This document shows, piece after piece, positions 35,530 to 47,325 of a stretch of 64,000 nucleotides of DNA. A program made the position numbers and the translations under genes. Position 1 is the first letter of the stretch, and each line of letters begins with the position of its first letter. The DNA comes from Fasciolopsis buskii (Eukaryota; Platyhelminthes; Trematoda; Plagiorchiida; Fasciolidae). The stretch is taken from NCBI GenBank assembly GCA_008360955.1, contig LUCM01006467.1:27636-91635 (forward strand), in the 5' to 3' direction. The notes beneath the pieces were generated by a model. It made no database searches. It saw nothing but the letters and a program-made list of their open reading frames with translations, and was not told the DNA's origin.

Positions 35530-35815
35530 GGTGTGAAGTCATGCATACCCCATAATCCAGCGAACTATACTGGATGCTTTATTGCCAAACCGAAGATCCA
35601 ATCACGTCTGGAAAGCCTGACGAAGTAGTCTTCTGGTCCTCCCAGTTGAAGGGTGATTTGAGCTGGCAACTCAATGAGAAAATTGAGTGGAAGCATAGTT
35701 GATTCACTCTGTGCTGCCTTGAAGACAGGTTCTTGCTAGAATTAAAGGCTTTCGTGAGGAACTGTGATGGCTGTCCTGCATAACGACTGAACTCCCAAGC
35801 AGTAATCCTTCAAAA
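35530..35815 (+). repeat. Interspersed repeat family B, copy 1
   Basis: It shares ordered words with 47,285-47,650: AACCGAAGATCCAATCACGT, GCCTGACGAAGTAGTCTTCT, TGAGCTGGCAACTCA, TTCTTGCTAG and AAAAAACCTC. Other copies are near 57.8 and 63.7 kb, and inverted near 39.7 kb. This copy runs straight into an endonuclease-like LINE frame at 35,823, so the family could be a LINE 5' region. Confidence 0.55.
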
Positions 35816-35822
35816 AACCTCA

Positions 35823-36329
35823 ATGAATAACACAAGCACAATGAATTCCACGCTGCATCGGCCGCCGTGCACGATAATCAAGATTGCGCTGACCACTGGA
35901 TCTAACGGGATGGTTAGCGATGAATATGCTTGTCTCGTGAAACAGCGTAATCCTAGATTTTCTCTCCCTACTAGTAGAATCATAACGAACCTATATATAG
36001 TCTCTTTTACGTTGGAACGCAATAATACATTTCTTCGACTCTTTTCTAGTATATATTGTTTCCGTTACGAGAGTAGTATGCTTATTATTGTGGATGACTT
36101 CAATCATGCACCTACCCTACCACTGACTGTGTTTGATTTGAATGATCTCTGCATTTCTCCCACCAGAACGAATTCAGTTTTAGATAGAGTTATTACGAAC
36201 CACCCTGATTTATTTTCGCTGAAACTGCGCGCCCCAATTTCAAGTATTGATCATTGTCTGCTTCTGTTAAGGCCCAAGATATACTTTAGGTTAGCCTTCC
36301 ATTCATTTAATCAAACTTATCAAATCTGA
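35823..36329 (+). mobile_element. LINE endonuclease fragment (CR1/Jockey-like)
   Basis: The 3' part of the frame is typical of the endonuclease domain of CR1/Jockey-group LINEs: MLIIVDDFNHAPTLPL (normally GDFN), CISPTRTNSVLDRVITNHPD and SSIDHCLLLLRPK (the SDH motif, here with IDH). It ends in a stop, and no RT follows before the N at 36,476. The first half of the frame is not recognisable. Confidence 0.7.
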
Positions 36330-36475
36330 GTTCGCCTCCGTAACTTTTCACACAACAGCCCTATTCTTCTTCAGAAATCCATTTTACTCGCATCTGTCTG
36401 GTTTTCCTTTGAATCCCTGCTCAATGATAATGTCAAAATTCTCACAGAGACGACCAACACAGTCTTTGATATCTG

Positions 36476-36476
36476 N
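36476..36476. other. Single ambiguous base N
   Basis: The only non-ACGT character in the window. It sits exactly where sequence switches to a copy of a LINE 3' end, suggesting an assembly join or a collapsed repeat. Confidence 0.95.
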
Positions 36477-36722
36477 AGTGGTGATCGTGCTGTCATTTTC
36501 TATCGAATCAGGATGACTGAAAACACTTGCGTTTGTACAGTTAGACTGTGTTTCGTGTGTTGGCTGCAGCAGCATCTTATCTTTTTCCACCTGTGTAGGT
36601 CCACTCCGTGTTCCCGTTGGGTATTCACTCTTTTTATATAAACGTGTAACTCTGGGGAAAGGCAGCGGTCAGTTAGGCTTGTCTTGTTGTTTAACGCTGA
36701 ACGATGGTGATGGTGACGCCAC
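36477..36722 (+). mobile_element. Second copy of the RTE-like LINE 3' tail
   Basis: From AGTGGTGATCGTGCTGTCAT onward it follows 33,801-34,045 closely (GCATCTTATCTTTT, GGTCCACTCCGTGTTCCC, GGAAAGGCAGCGGTCAGT, TTGTTGTTTAACGCT). It ends in a GATGGTGATGGTGAC tail instead of GATGATGATGAC. 5' truncation is usual for LINE insertions, but here the left edge is the N. Confidence 0.85.
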
Positions 36723-37224
36723 CTATGGTTTTTTGTGGTCATCGTTTAGTTGCTTCTTATAGACTGATTATAAATTATCACAACCCGGTGGAATTCGCCA
36801 GGCGTTTATCTTTGTTCTCTCAATTTTGAGAAAACACTTGTACCACTAAAAGGCAGTGCTTATGGTTTCCTCAGTAAAGGTTGTTTAAAACAAGCCATTT
36901 GGAAGCAGTAGTAGAGACGTCCGGGACGAGTAGCCAAGTTGGAGCATGAGACACCCGCAATGATGTTGGGGGATTCGGAGGGATAAGAGGTACTTGACCG
37001 TGCGCGGGCTTTTGGGGTCCAAAATTTATGGTCATTTAATATTAATTTCCCGGCATGTATTGCACAAAAATGTTAATCCTGAAGTTGTGGGGATAGTCAG
37101 ACCGTTGTTCGGCTACCCGGCATTTTAAGAAGATACTGTTCCTGAGTTTCTCAAAGGCCGCGGAGCAATCAGGGTGTTCGCTTGCGATGACAGCTTAAAA
37201 ACTTAAACGCATATTTGCCAATGG

Positions 37225-37403
37225 ATTCAAGGAATCTCTGCCGAAACCATCAGCGACTGTAATTTTACAGGCACAATGCTCGACGGAGGTCCACGAACTT
37301 TTCTGGCATAGAACTCTGATGGAAAGCACTGAATAGCGCTGTCCGGTTGACTGAATCGAAGGCGCCTTCCAAGTCTATAAGAACCATTTTCAGCCGACGG
37401 TTT

Positions 37404-37434
<31 letters not shown>

Positions 37435-37640
37435 ACGCGTCTCAAATAGCTGGCAAAGGGTGAAAATCTGGTCGATACAGCCTGGGTCTGGAAGAAACCC
37501 GCTCTTTCATGGATGTTACTGTTGTGAGTCGATGTCAAATGGTGCAGTGTTATCGAAGCCAAAACCTTGGTAACTATGGGAATTAAGCCAGTCCTACGAT
37601 GATTATTTCGGTCTTTGCATGGGTGGAATCAGTGACACCC
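37225..37640 (-). mobile_element. RTE-like LINE RT fragment split by (TG)n
   Basis: On the minus strand successive frames read IPIVTKVLAS, HNSNIHERAGFF and MVLIDLEGAFDSVNRTALFS. These match the order in the copy at 32,480-32,740 (IPIVTKVLASI, SNIHEQQAGFRP, VFLDLKGAFDSVNRSALF). A (TG)n tract at 37,402-37,434 interrupts it. Clearly a dead fragment of the same family in opposite orientation. Confidence 0.75.
37402..37434. repeat. (TG)n microsatellite
   Basis: A TG tract within the minus-strand RT fragment. The equivalent place in the longer LINE copy (about 32,660) holds ACACACACACCG, so the tract may have expanded from a CA-rich word native to the element. Confidence 0.9.
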
Positions 37641-38159
37641 CAAGGTAGCGAAATGCGTTTCTCGTCCCAAATGTCACGGTGCAAGGCGACAAGTGCTCTT
37701 GCCAGGACCTCTGCGCCCAGGTTAAAAAGGACTTAGGATCGACTGATTTTTCACGCTTCAGTAGTCAAATGTTCGTCTCTACTTCCGATTTCGTAGGTAG
37801 GTCAAGCAACATCCCGAGGGTTCGGTATTGCAGTTGTCGGAGTAACTGTCTCAGCGCGCACTCAGCCCAACGGGTGCTTGAAGCATTTAGACCGGCGGTC
37901 AAATCCCCGCTGCTTGCCGAGAATAGCTTCAGTCTTATGGGATATCGTTTCTCTAACCGAAAGTCGCCGCCTACCGGTTTCGCGAAGAGGCTTAAAGTCT
38001 TTTACTGCTGCCGGGAGCAACTGCTACTTTCATTCGACTGTCCTAACCCACCAGTTTTCGCGGCTTGTCATCAACTGACGCTGTGTACATCGTATTTTAT
38101 TCATTTCCTTGCAGTTAGGGTTCTGGTATTTTCACTCCATTATGCTCAATGACTCCCGA

Positions 38160-39530
38160 GAAATCCAGTATTTGTGATGGACATCGGATATACAGACGAA
38201 GGCAAAACCAGCTTCCAAGTGCATCTTTTGTGTGACTTGATCCTATTTCTTATCTACACTGCCGTCGACCAGTTCCTAGTTTATCCGATGGTTTTTGCCT
38301 GTAACTGTTGCGAACAGCCACTTCAGACGGGTTCTCCAGCCAACCGGATTTGTGGTCTTTGTCGATGAACATTGAGTTGCAGCAAAAATTGAACAGACTA
38401 GCGCATTTTCTGGTTCTAATTACGTGGCCCAGTGCGATCCACTTTTCTAAACAAAATCATGCCTACGGCAAATTAATGCGATGTGATCGATCTGATTCAG
38501 AGTACTCGTCGAGTTACAACGCCACGTTACTGTACGACCTAAACTGTTTCGGAAATTAATGCTAGACAAGAATAAACGATTGTGTGCAGCAAACTGGGAA
38601 AGTTTGTCATGTTATTATTTAAGCTGAGCGAGCAAAGTCCCACGCCCACCTAAGTAAGCTTCTGATGCACTGATTTTTCTAACTTTTACAATAGAGTCAC
38701 CTGCCACCACTGCGATGGCAGAGCTTTTTCTGCTACGCACAAGAGTAACGAGTTCGTCATAAAATTTGACCTTTTTGTCTGTCTTGGTTTGTTTGTCTTG
38801 GTATCCAAAGATGACAATCAGGATGCGCTTAATACGGATGATCCTTCGAACCTCAACTGACGGCACTTAACGGCAGATAAACGACTGTTAACGGGTCCAC
38901 TCTGATAAGGCCATTTTGACCTCTATACTATTCCTACACCGCTGTTATTCGCCACTCCAGCTGCTTCGTCTCCTATGGCATACAGGAAATATCTTGACGG
39001 GGTATTAGGGTAGTCACTTTAACTACGTTACTGGAATCCGTGTTTTACTGATGCAGCAAATGTCAGTCACCAGTGAAGTCCGTTGTGAGCTCGAAACCCG
39101 CCCGTACACCAACCTGCATGAGGTCACGCACGTTGAATGGGCCATGATTCAGAGGCTAACGAGGCTTGACAAAATGTGAGTTAGCATATTGGAAACCACT
39201 TACGACACTGCTTGACAATGAACCGTTTGCATGTGCCGAGGATAGTATCTATGGGGCATTATGGGTAGGCACAGGGGGCAGAAAGGGATGGTTGGAGTGG
39301 AAGATAGGTGTCGAATGAAGGAAGATGGACTCTGAAAAGTAGCATGGATATCACTATCATCACCCCTGCTTGATGCAATAAGCAGCGTGATCTTGGTTAT
39401 CCTGTACAAAGATGGATGCAGTATGCGATCATCTATAGACTTGTTACTCATGGGAATTGTTAGGCTGATGCTGCTAGGGAGTCCAGCCGCTAAGCTGCAG
39501 AATGATTAGAGTTCTCAACCAAAGCGTTCG
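38160..39530. other. Non-coding stretch, no gene seen
   Basis: Short frames only, with no paired splice signals or motifs that I trust. Confidence 0.35.
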
Positions 39531-39534
39531 ATTC

Positions 39535-39840
39535 TCTTCAGGAGCCTGTCCGCAAGATACCGAAGGACAACTAGGTGGAAGCCCATCTACTTGGATTATT
39601 TATCCTCCCACTCATTTTTTCGATTGAGTTGCCACCTCAAATCAACCCCAACCTGGAGGATCAGGAGATTGGTTCTTTAGGCCTCCACTGAGTGACCTTC
39701 CAGGCATGATTGAAGCTTCGCCTTGAGATAACCCATACTGTGTAACCCGTCGGATCATCCCGGCATACAAGCCGTCACGCCACGTCAAGGTGGAGCCCCA
39801 ATGCGACAGCACATCCTCGTCGCTGTTAGGTTAGGGGTCC
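39535..39840 (-). repeat. Interspersed repeat family B, inverted copy
   Basis: On the minus strand it carries the blocks found at 35,530 and 47,285, including the tracts around TTGAGGTGGCAACTCAATCG and GTATGGGTTATCTCAAGGCG. Similarity is lower than between the other copies. Confidence 0.35.
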
Positions 39841-40879
39841 TTTAAGTTTGCCAACGTGGAAGGCTACATAACTACTGACGGGTGGATTGGAGACGAAATG
39901 GACAAAGGAATGTCGAAGGCTCTGCATTCTGCGATTTGCATTGGATGAAAGGATGACGTAGGATTGCTCTTCCATTGGAAGATGAAATGTTCGGTTCTGC
40001 TGTAGCGCCATTATTCAACCAGATTAGATATATCTCACCTCAAAATGTCAGGTTCGTCCGGGGGGCTGGAGCATGTGTTATGTGCTACCCTACTGACCGT
40101 GTTCACCGATCGTGAGAGTAACCGGAAGAAACGGAGTGAAGACAAACACGAGGCGGCGTTAGTCTGCAAAACATTGGCGTCAAAATTCGCTTCTGTTGGT
40201 CTCGAAAACCTGCGTGTTTGGGGACCTCGAGATGCGCAGCACAGCTGCTCAAAAATGTTCTCGAATGTAGCCCAAAGTCTCGTCTAGTTACAATTACGTC
40301 ACGACAAATTTTTTTGAAATCCTGAGAGGTCCTCTCGTTCATTCCTCACATTCGTTTTGATGTTTCGTGTTTTTTATAGGGCCACACGTCCGCGGTTTAT
40401 ACGGGACTATAAGAGTAAATGTGGTACATTTTATTCCTTTGTAGTCCAATGGAAATCACAAAAGTGTGATCCCATACAAAACAGGACATACTAAAACAAA
40501 CCTCAGGAATGAAAGGGTAAACCTCTCGTGAGTTCAGAAAGAATTTGTTACAACGTCACTGCCACCATACATGATTTTGAGCCATATTCAACAAGATTTT
40601 CGATCTACGACTCCAAACGCTCCTGCATAATCAGGAATGGACTTCTCACTCTCCACACTGGCCACTCTTCCTGAACACTTCTCAAAATGGTCTCATGTGA
40701 AATTACATTTCAGATAGCCTCCATTTAGGAGGTCCACGCAGAACCAGGACAAAAGCAAACGTCCGACCTTCTCCAGGAGTCCACTGATCTGCGTAGCAGT
40801 TCTAGTAAAGATGGCTAAACTGGTCTCAAATCAACTACGGGCGCTGAACAGAGCGTACGCTGTGTGCTCACTAACATCT

Positions 40880-41142
40880 TTTTTATGACATGCTTGAGAC
40901 ATGGATGCAGTGGTTCATGTTCCATATCCACTAAGATCCACTGCCCTGGGCGAGCGGGGACCAGCAAACTTGACCCTGAAACTTGGTGTGACATAGAACC
41001 GCATAAGGTCATACTAGATCAGGCGTAATAACGAACCAGGCGACAGCGAGTTACTGTCCACTACCTAAGTGACCGGCAGATTTGGGATTCGAACCTCTGA
41101 CGCTTTCGGTGACAGACGCTTAATCCATTTGACCACCAGTAA
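40880..41142 (-). repeat. tRNA-derived SINE copy, nearly full length
   Basis: The minus-strand head GGTCAAATGGATTAAGCGTC and box B AGGTTCGAATCCC (41,084-41,096) are followed by CTCGCTGTCGCCTGGTTCGT, TATGACCTTATGCGGTTC and GTTTCAGGGTCAAG. It is one of the best preserved copies in the window. Confidence 0.75.
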
Positions 41143-41463
41143 CGGAACGGTGTTTCGGGAGGCCAGGATATCTGACCCCATCCGAATTGATTTGGGCCAT
41201 AGCTCACCGTCCCCCGGTGGCTTACGAGAACTTCAAACTGTCCTACACCCCCGTCGGTTAGACTTTTGTCAACGACTCAGGGTCTCCATATTTTGGTTTG
41301 GGCAACCGGATTCTATCAAGCCCACGGATGAAGGATAATCAGTGACGTGAATTAGGGACTGGGGTGCTGGAATATGTAATCAATTCGGTACTGTTTCTTT
41401 TTCTTTTGTCTCGCTCACTATTCTCGTCCTTCGCCGTGTCTATGTACTTCTGATATGTACATT

Positions 41464-41479
41464 ATATATATATATATAT
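41464..41479. repeat. (AT)n microsatellite
   Basis: AT tract at the 3' end of repeat family C. The same position in the copy at 57,160 also carries an AT tract, so it belongs to the element. Confidence 0.9.
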
Positions 41480-41489
41480 CTGTAATTCA

Positions 41490-43030
41490 AAACTCTGAAT
41501 ACAGAATATGTACCGTGGGAACCACGGCGAAAACTATAAGTGACAAGCAGGAAAGAAAGCGAAACGGTGTATATCGTCCACGACACATGATGGGTTTTCT
41601 AACCTTCATTTTCACGCCTTCGGGTTTCCATCGACATCTAGGATTCCCCTATGGGCTAGATATTACCCGGTTATACAAGCCGAAGTTGAGGACTCACTTA
41701 AGAGATCCTACCCTAAGCCTCTGATCAGTTAGTCTGCCTGACAAGCCAAGTGGACGGTTTAAGTGTCACGTAACCTGCTGAGGACTGGTGATTGATTGCT
41801 CAGTTCCTAGGCCCTTTGGATGGGACTAAACATCATGGGTGGTCAGTATACTCCTCTGGCACAAATGTCGGTGAGCATACGTTCGTATGTTTCGTACGTG
41901 GCCCGTGGTTGTTTTGGAGTTGGTTCAGCCATATCCCAGAGACCAATCAAGCCGGTGGAAGGCGCTGGACATTTGCCTTCGTGTTCGCTCTTTCGTGAGA
42001 AATATCACCAGGAGAAGGCAATACGTGGAGTTTCCTCACCAAAGGCTGTGCAAGACTCATGTTCATTTGATAGCATTGACGAGAGTCCTAGAGAAGGCGC
42101 TGAATCACAATAGATTTATAACGGTTGGGGCGTTTTTTGTATACACAAAACAAACTACCTTGTTGCACGCTGTTCTCCGAAGCAGCTAATGGTTGGAGGG
42201 ATGGGTCGAAGTGGCCAGTGGATGTAATAGCGAAAAATGTAAAAACTTTAACCAATGGACTGGCTCGTATAGGCGCAGTTAGATTATCGGCTTAGAGTCC
42301 ACGGGATGTCCCTAAGTAATGATTTGAAACAGTAGGTGATACGGCTCAGTGCCGCAGTAAGCGTCGTTCATGCATAGAAAATATTTTTTTTGTTTAGTTA
42401 TTCAACTTATTATTTGCATTCAATCACTGTTCCTGGTTCTTACTCTTCAAGTAGATGGTGCGATGAGGCAGTAACAAAAACCAGAGCAAGGTTACTATCT
42501 GCATACACTAAACCGAACTAATTTCGAGAAGTGTTCGGGTGGCCAAATCAAAGGATGGGGCATCCATATCCAACCGAACTGAGGCATTCGGAGACTTCCT
42601 TCAGGATGGATTCCAAAGGCGTAGGTGTGGGTTTGTGCAAGTATTTTTCCGTGTTACGCCGTCAACATATCGGAAATCGTCTTCACTGTACGCGCAGGAG
42701 AAACGAGAATTCAGTTGGGGTTGGCGGCTTTTCAGCCAGAATGTGTTGAAGAGCGTTCTCTATGTTGTAGGTAACCCGAGAGGTCATGCAGAAGGCTACA
42801 ACCCACCTATTCAAAATCCTTATGTACTTTGTCACCCAAAGTTCATTGGCTCGGGTGGCAGTTTCGTTTTATATAACTTCACGAATAATGAATCATCGAA
42901 TGCGTCAGTATGATCAGGAATGAGTGTTTTCAAGCTACGAAGTGGCCAATCGACCCAAACACTCCCAAATAATCGTTGCTTTCAAACAGCCTCCACTTTT
43001 TTGTGACTATGTTTTCACCAGAATTTGAGG
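41490..43030. other. Stretch without a recognised gene
   Basis: Several overlapping frames of 90-124 codons occur at 41,820-42,190 and 42,530-42,913, but they compete with one another and show no domain, so no gene is called. Some may be repeat-derived. Confidence 0.3.
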
Positions 43031-43069
43031 ACGAAGGTGAACACCTGGTTCTGTCCACCTAGTTGACTG

Positions 43070-43640
43070 ATCTTTGGAGATGGCTAAACTCTGGTTCCAG
43101 ACCAACCACGGGCGGCGTACGAAACACGGCTATATGCTCATCGGTACCTGTGGTGAAGGGGTGTGCTAGGCACCCAGGATTCCTAGCCTCATCCAAAGGA
43201 TGTATGAACAGTTCAATCAGTTGGTAGTCTCTAGTGGTCTACGGGATCCTCAAGATTTGTATGACGCCCTTGAATGCCTAATAAAGTAGAAGAAACATGC
43301 TCATGACTGCTACGGCCCGCTATACGGTGGGGGGGGGGGGTTGGAAACCGGCAACGATAACCTGAAACTCGTATTGATTCAGAACCATGTAAGGTCTCGA
43401 TGAGTCACATGTAGTGACGAGCAGAGTAACAGCGAATTCTCACCTACCGCCAAAATGGTCGGTAGGTCCGGGGTTCGAACCTCTAACCTTTTGAGGATGA
43501 CAGGTACTTAGTCCACTTGACCGCCCTCTTACTGCCTTGCAGGTTAGACCACCTAGTCAGAGTTTCGGCGTAGGATCATCTAAGTCAATCCTCACTTTGC
43601 TTTGGCAGTTGGGCAGTTCTGAGTCCACGGAGAAGATGGA
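43070..43640 (+). repeat. Interspersed repeat family C, second SINE-split copy
   Basis: The left piece (CCAGACCAACCACGGGCGGC, GAAGGGGTGTGCTAGGCACC) and right piece (TACTGCCTTGCAGGTTAGAC, TAGGATCATCTAAGTCAATC) correspond to one continuous stretch in the copy at 56,730-57,000. A minus-strand SINE (43,329-43,527) separates them. Confidence 0.55.
43329..43527 (-). repeat. tRNA-derived SINE copy with 12-G run
   Basis: The minus-strand head GGTCAAGTGGACTAAGTACC and box B AGGTTCGAACCCC (43,471-43,483) are followed by a decayed body (ATGTGACTCATCGAGACC, CGTTGCCGGTTTCC). Its 3' part on this strand runs into twelve C (G at 43,329-43,340 on the + strand), replacing the usual family end. Confidence 0.65.
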
Positions 43641-44722
43641 GATGGAAAGAAAAGTCATTTGTTTAATGAACTGTACACAGTGCCTTCTTCTTTTCGATTG
43701 TTTTCTTTCTCGTGGCACTTTAATTTTTCGCACCAGTATGCCCTGGTTTCGGTTGCTGTCTCACAGTACCATCTTCGTGACACAAAGAGGGAATTAAATA
43801 TAGCGAAGGATCGATTGCAAACTAATGTTATAAAACTATATAAAACCATATAGAAAAAGAGAGATTTGGAATGCACTAACTGCGGCTTGGAGAAGTGTCA
43901 TTTATAGTCTCTAACTGTCGAGCGGAATCTCATGGACCAAAACTCAGTAGTCAAGGTACACTTACACAATACAGTCCGCCAGTTAAATTTTTCAATTTTT
44001 TTGCCATCTCAAACCATCTTCCAACCTTTACCTGTCTCGCAAAGCAGCCTACAAAGAGGCAGTCATTCTTTGGGCATGCACAAACCATATCCTAACCACC
44101 TTGACGTAGTCTTATTTGGTGCCTATTCTAAAGATTGAACCCTAGGACCCAGTACCTTACGCCTAATCTCTGGATCGTCTGAGACCACTGCCGCTTCCAG
44201 ATCAACAAAGAGATCGTGGACCTGTGGAAGGTTTGTCTATGTTCTAAAATTTGTAGTTGTACGCTGTTGCGTGAGATGATGGTTGGATATATTAGGTTAC
44301 ATGACTCGCTGACGTAGTCATTCGCATTCTTGTATTCAAAATATTGCCTTTTCTGTGTTTGCCCAAGTTGTCCTTTGCATTCGAACTTTCACTAGTTGTT
44401 TTCTCTTTGGTGTAGTTGGTGTTAAGATAGCAACCAAAATCACATTACTTCGGCGCAAGGTAATGGTTATAGAAGATGAAATGGAAGTTGATTCATTTTT
44501 TATTCTGGGTTCTTACTTAAACATTCACATTAGGCCACAATATATTCTTAATAATGAATGTAACTAAATTGGATTTTTCTCTCCACAACTTCTTTCTTCA
44601 TATCCGGTTTTAGCAATGTTTCTTGCGCCGTTAAATCTACGAAGTGCTTGTTTGTTCCGTAGATTACGCGATCAAAACCACGTTGTTGTGGAATAAAACG
44701 TACATTTCTTGTGTTCCTTTAG

Positions 44723-44941
44723 GTCTTATTTGACCAGAAAGTAACCGTACCCGGTTCTTTTACTGCCAAAGGAGGAGGAAACGCTGTTGCTTGCAGCTAC
44801 AAGGCCTACGTTGGCCTTCTTTTCCCTCTGGAGCGTGGTTTCACATTTGTTCCTCGTCCGCCTGTTTCAATTCGGTTTGATGAAGTCATTACAGTACAAT
44901 TCTCCCGCGGTACCGGTGCTCAGAGGTCTTTTGACTTTGAA
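44723..44941 (+). CDS. SSRP1: SSRP1 (FACT subunit) penultimate coding exon
   Basis: The acceptor GTGTTCCTTTAG opens a 73-codon exon in frame, with the donor GAA|GTAAGTTATC. It encodes the middle of the tandem PH-like M domain of SSRP1: QKVTVPGSF, CSYKAYVGLLFPLERGFTF, PPVSIRFDEVITVQFSRGTG, RSFDFE. SSRP1 pairs with SPT16 in the FACT histone chaperone, which moves H2A-H2B during transcription and replication in the nucleus. The exon joins in phase to 51,434 (FDFE|VETRNG), exactly where the SSRP1 family continues. Earlier exons (N-terminal domain, start codon) were not found and probably lie to the left, in or beyond this window. Confidence 0.93.
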
Positions 44942-45202
44942 GTAAGTTATCCAACGCGGCATAATTGAAAGTTGACGGTTAAAAAATTGGTTCTCGTGAT
45001 TGATCAAACGATTATCTCTTAAATTCTGTCAACATTCTGGTTTAGGCTAGTCGTATGAGTCGGAATAAAACAGCCCCACCCCTTCCCAGCTCGGAACTAT
45101 ATTTGGGGCTTGGGCGCTCTATTTTCCTACTCTATCTGAGGTCGCAAAGCCAACTGTATATGAACGGATCTTCGGTATTAATTTGTTTAGGCTGCATCGG
45201 GC

Positions 45203-45412
45203 AACAAGCATGTGACATATGGCATGCTTGACAGGGGAGTGTGGTAGAAAAGGCATGCCATGTAGCCACTAGGGCCCACTTCCCAGGGGGTTGGGTAGGA
45301 AGAACCGACTGTCGTGACTCTAAAGCTTACTGGCGTAGAACCACGTAAGGTCTCATTAGGTAAGATGTGTTAACGAGCCGGGCGACAACAAGTAGCCGTC
45401 TACTGCCCTAAT
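45203..45412 (-). repeat. SINE copy lacking its head
   Basis: Minus-strand body blocks: GGGCAGTAGACGGCTACTTG, CTCGTTAACACATCTTACCT, ACCTTACGTGGTTCTACGCC, GACAGTCGGTTCTTCCTACC and CATGCCTTTTCTACCACACT. The tRNA-like head is missing at the right edge. It lies in the SSRP1 intron. Confidence 0.7.
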
Positions 45413-45649
45413 GCAGCTTTTGGAATTTTTCATCCCGTTATTTAAATAACTTGTCGAAGTACAACCTATTTTGATGAATCCGTGGGTTAAGCTGATGCAA
45501 CTTATGGCTTGTTTGATACATCCGCATTTTATGAGTAGTAGAATCCTTTTCATGCACAATGTTTTTACTCAGGGAAATTTAATGTAAAGGCTACACCTCA
45601 TGGCCGAAGACGCTGTTAAAAGGGATGCCGGGAAAAATTCACGTAAGAG

Positions 45650-47325
45650 CCAGTTTATTGATCTTGCTTTTGAAGGGAGAGGTTTTGTAAGTGGGTGCGG
45701 GAACAGAAATTAAGTGTTTGTTCCACAGTTTTAAAGTTCCTAGGAGAAAGAAAAAGAAATACAACATCTAGTAACGGAAATTCTCTGAGAATGACTAGCT
45801 GTCTGTGTATGGTAGGCGAAAAAAGATTAGAAAAGGAACCGTTGGCGCAAGTTCCAAGGTACAAAAGGACAACATAATTTCGCAGAAAGACGATGGCGAA
45901 GCAACCGCTCGACATTGGACCGGTGTTTGCAGACTGGGCGGTAGGGAAGGGTCATCGATCACTCGGTTGGCATTTCGTTGAATTCGGTCAAGAGGAAGAG
46001 AAGTAGACAAACTCCCACCTCACGTGTTCTTGCAGCATTGAAGTCCAAGGCGGATTCGGGTTTTGCTCATGAGAAGAGTAAAAACAAAATCAGTTTTGCT
46101 CGCGGCGTGAGAAGCAAGCTTAGATATATGATGAAGGATCAGCGTAAGAACTTGTAAATGAATACGAAAGAGAATGTACGGAGCGCAATGCAGTCGGGCC
46201 AAATTGGAAGGAAAGACGTTTTGGAAGCATTGGATTCAATGGTATTGCTAGATCCTCAATAGGTATATTCAAGACCAGAATCTGAAGATGCACTGGTCGC
46301 GATGGACGGTAGCTTATTCATGGCAGGGTGTGGAGGAAAGAGGACAATGGGAAGTGGCGTCATCAGCAACGGAACTGATTGGTTTGGTGGATGAGCGCAA
46401 GCGTTAAGCCTTGGGAAACACCAGAATTTGCAGTAAATAGTTGGGACCGGATCCCAACACTTCGGACAGAGGTTGTTCATTCATTGAAGAAACGTAGTGG
46501 CCACTACACGAGGACCTGGGGGAACTCGAACACGTGCTTTTTTATCAGAAAACCTTCATGCTAAAGTCGATCGAAAGCCTTGGGCACTAGGTATGTTTCT
46601 CCGTGGTTACCGAAGGCAGCTAGCCACTATTGAGATGGTGGCCAGCAGACAACCGGCTGAGGGATGAGTTCGGAATTCGTATTGATGGTCGCTCGGTGGT
46701 CGATGAGTTTCAACTACTTACGAAATAGCAGGTTTGGGAGGGGTTGAATGATAGTTGTTAGAATCGGGAGGATCATCACGTTTAGTTTGAATGGAAATCA
46801 TGGTGTTTCCAGAGTGTCGGAAGGTATGAAGAAAGATAGAAGAAACTATGTAAAAGAAGAATTGACTAAGGTGCACACTTTTCAAGGACGATAGACAGTT
46901 TGAAGTCCGGAGCGAGTTGTTTGCAAACGTTCAGATAACGCAGTTCTGATGATGATGAATCGTTCTAAGACCAATATAAGGCAGAAAAAGGTCGAACACT
47001 GGGAGAAGAAATCGAAAATAGAGGGTAATAGAAGGCAAATCGGGAATCAAAAACCTCAACTTTCTCGTGTGGTTAACAAAAAACATCACTGGAGAAATCA
47101 CAGGTGGCAGGAAAATTGGAAGGGCAGAAATTGAGATGTTGCCTTAGCAAAGGACGAAAATGTTTGACCACCCGTGTTGGATCGGAGTAGGGCGGCTTTG
47201 CAGCGGACAAAGCGTTCGTTGGTTCTGTTTACGGTTGATAACCACCTGTTCCTAGCTTGTACGCAACGGCTGTCACAATGAGGCTGCTCCTTCACGTAAT
47301 ATGACGGCCTGCGTGCCTCCATGAC
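45650..47325 (-). mobile_element. Decayed LINE, RT and C-terminal region
   Basis: Read downward on the minus strand, pieces follow LINE order: RFVRCKAALLRSNTGGQTF and SSFAKATSQ (endonuclease-RT linker), GNHGETYLVPKAFDRL with HEGFL (the ALDISKAFDRVWHxGL-type RT motif), FTANSGVSQGLTLAL (normally GVPQGSVLSPTLF), KTRIRLGLQCC, then LDRIQRNANRVIDDPSLPP and LQTPVQCRAVAS (C-terminal domain). Many frame shifts and stops. The motif types fit the CR1/Jockey/I branch, distinct from the RTE-like copies here. It lies antisense in the SSRP1 intron. Confidence 0.7.

Larger units (their letters stand above)
40790..41485 (+). repeat. Interspersed repeat family C, copy split by a SINE
   Basis: The left piece (GATGGCTAAACTGGTCTC, CAACTACGGGCGCTGAAC) and right piece (TTTGGTTTGGGCAACCGG, TTCTTTTTCTTTTGTCTCGC, CGTCCTTCGCCGTGTC, then (AT)n) match 56,730-57,180, which is uninterrupted. 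A minus-strand SINE occupies 40,880-41,142 between them. The repeat has a T/C-rich 3' part and ends in an AT tract; its class is unknown. Confidence 0.55.

Noticed and set aside
41820..42190. Three overlapping frames of 68-100 codons
   Set aside because: They overlap in different frames on the same strand with no motif. At most one could be real, and nothing distinguishes it.
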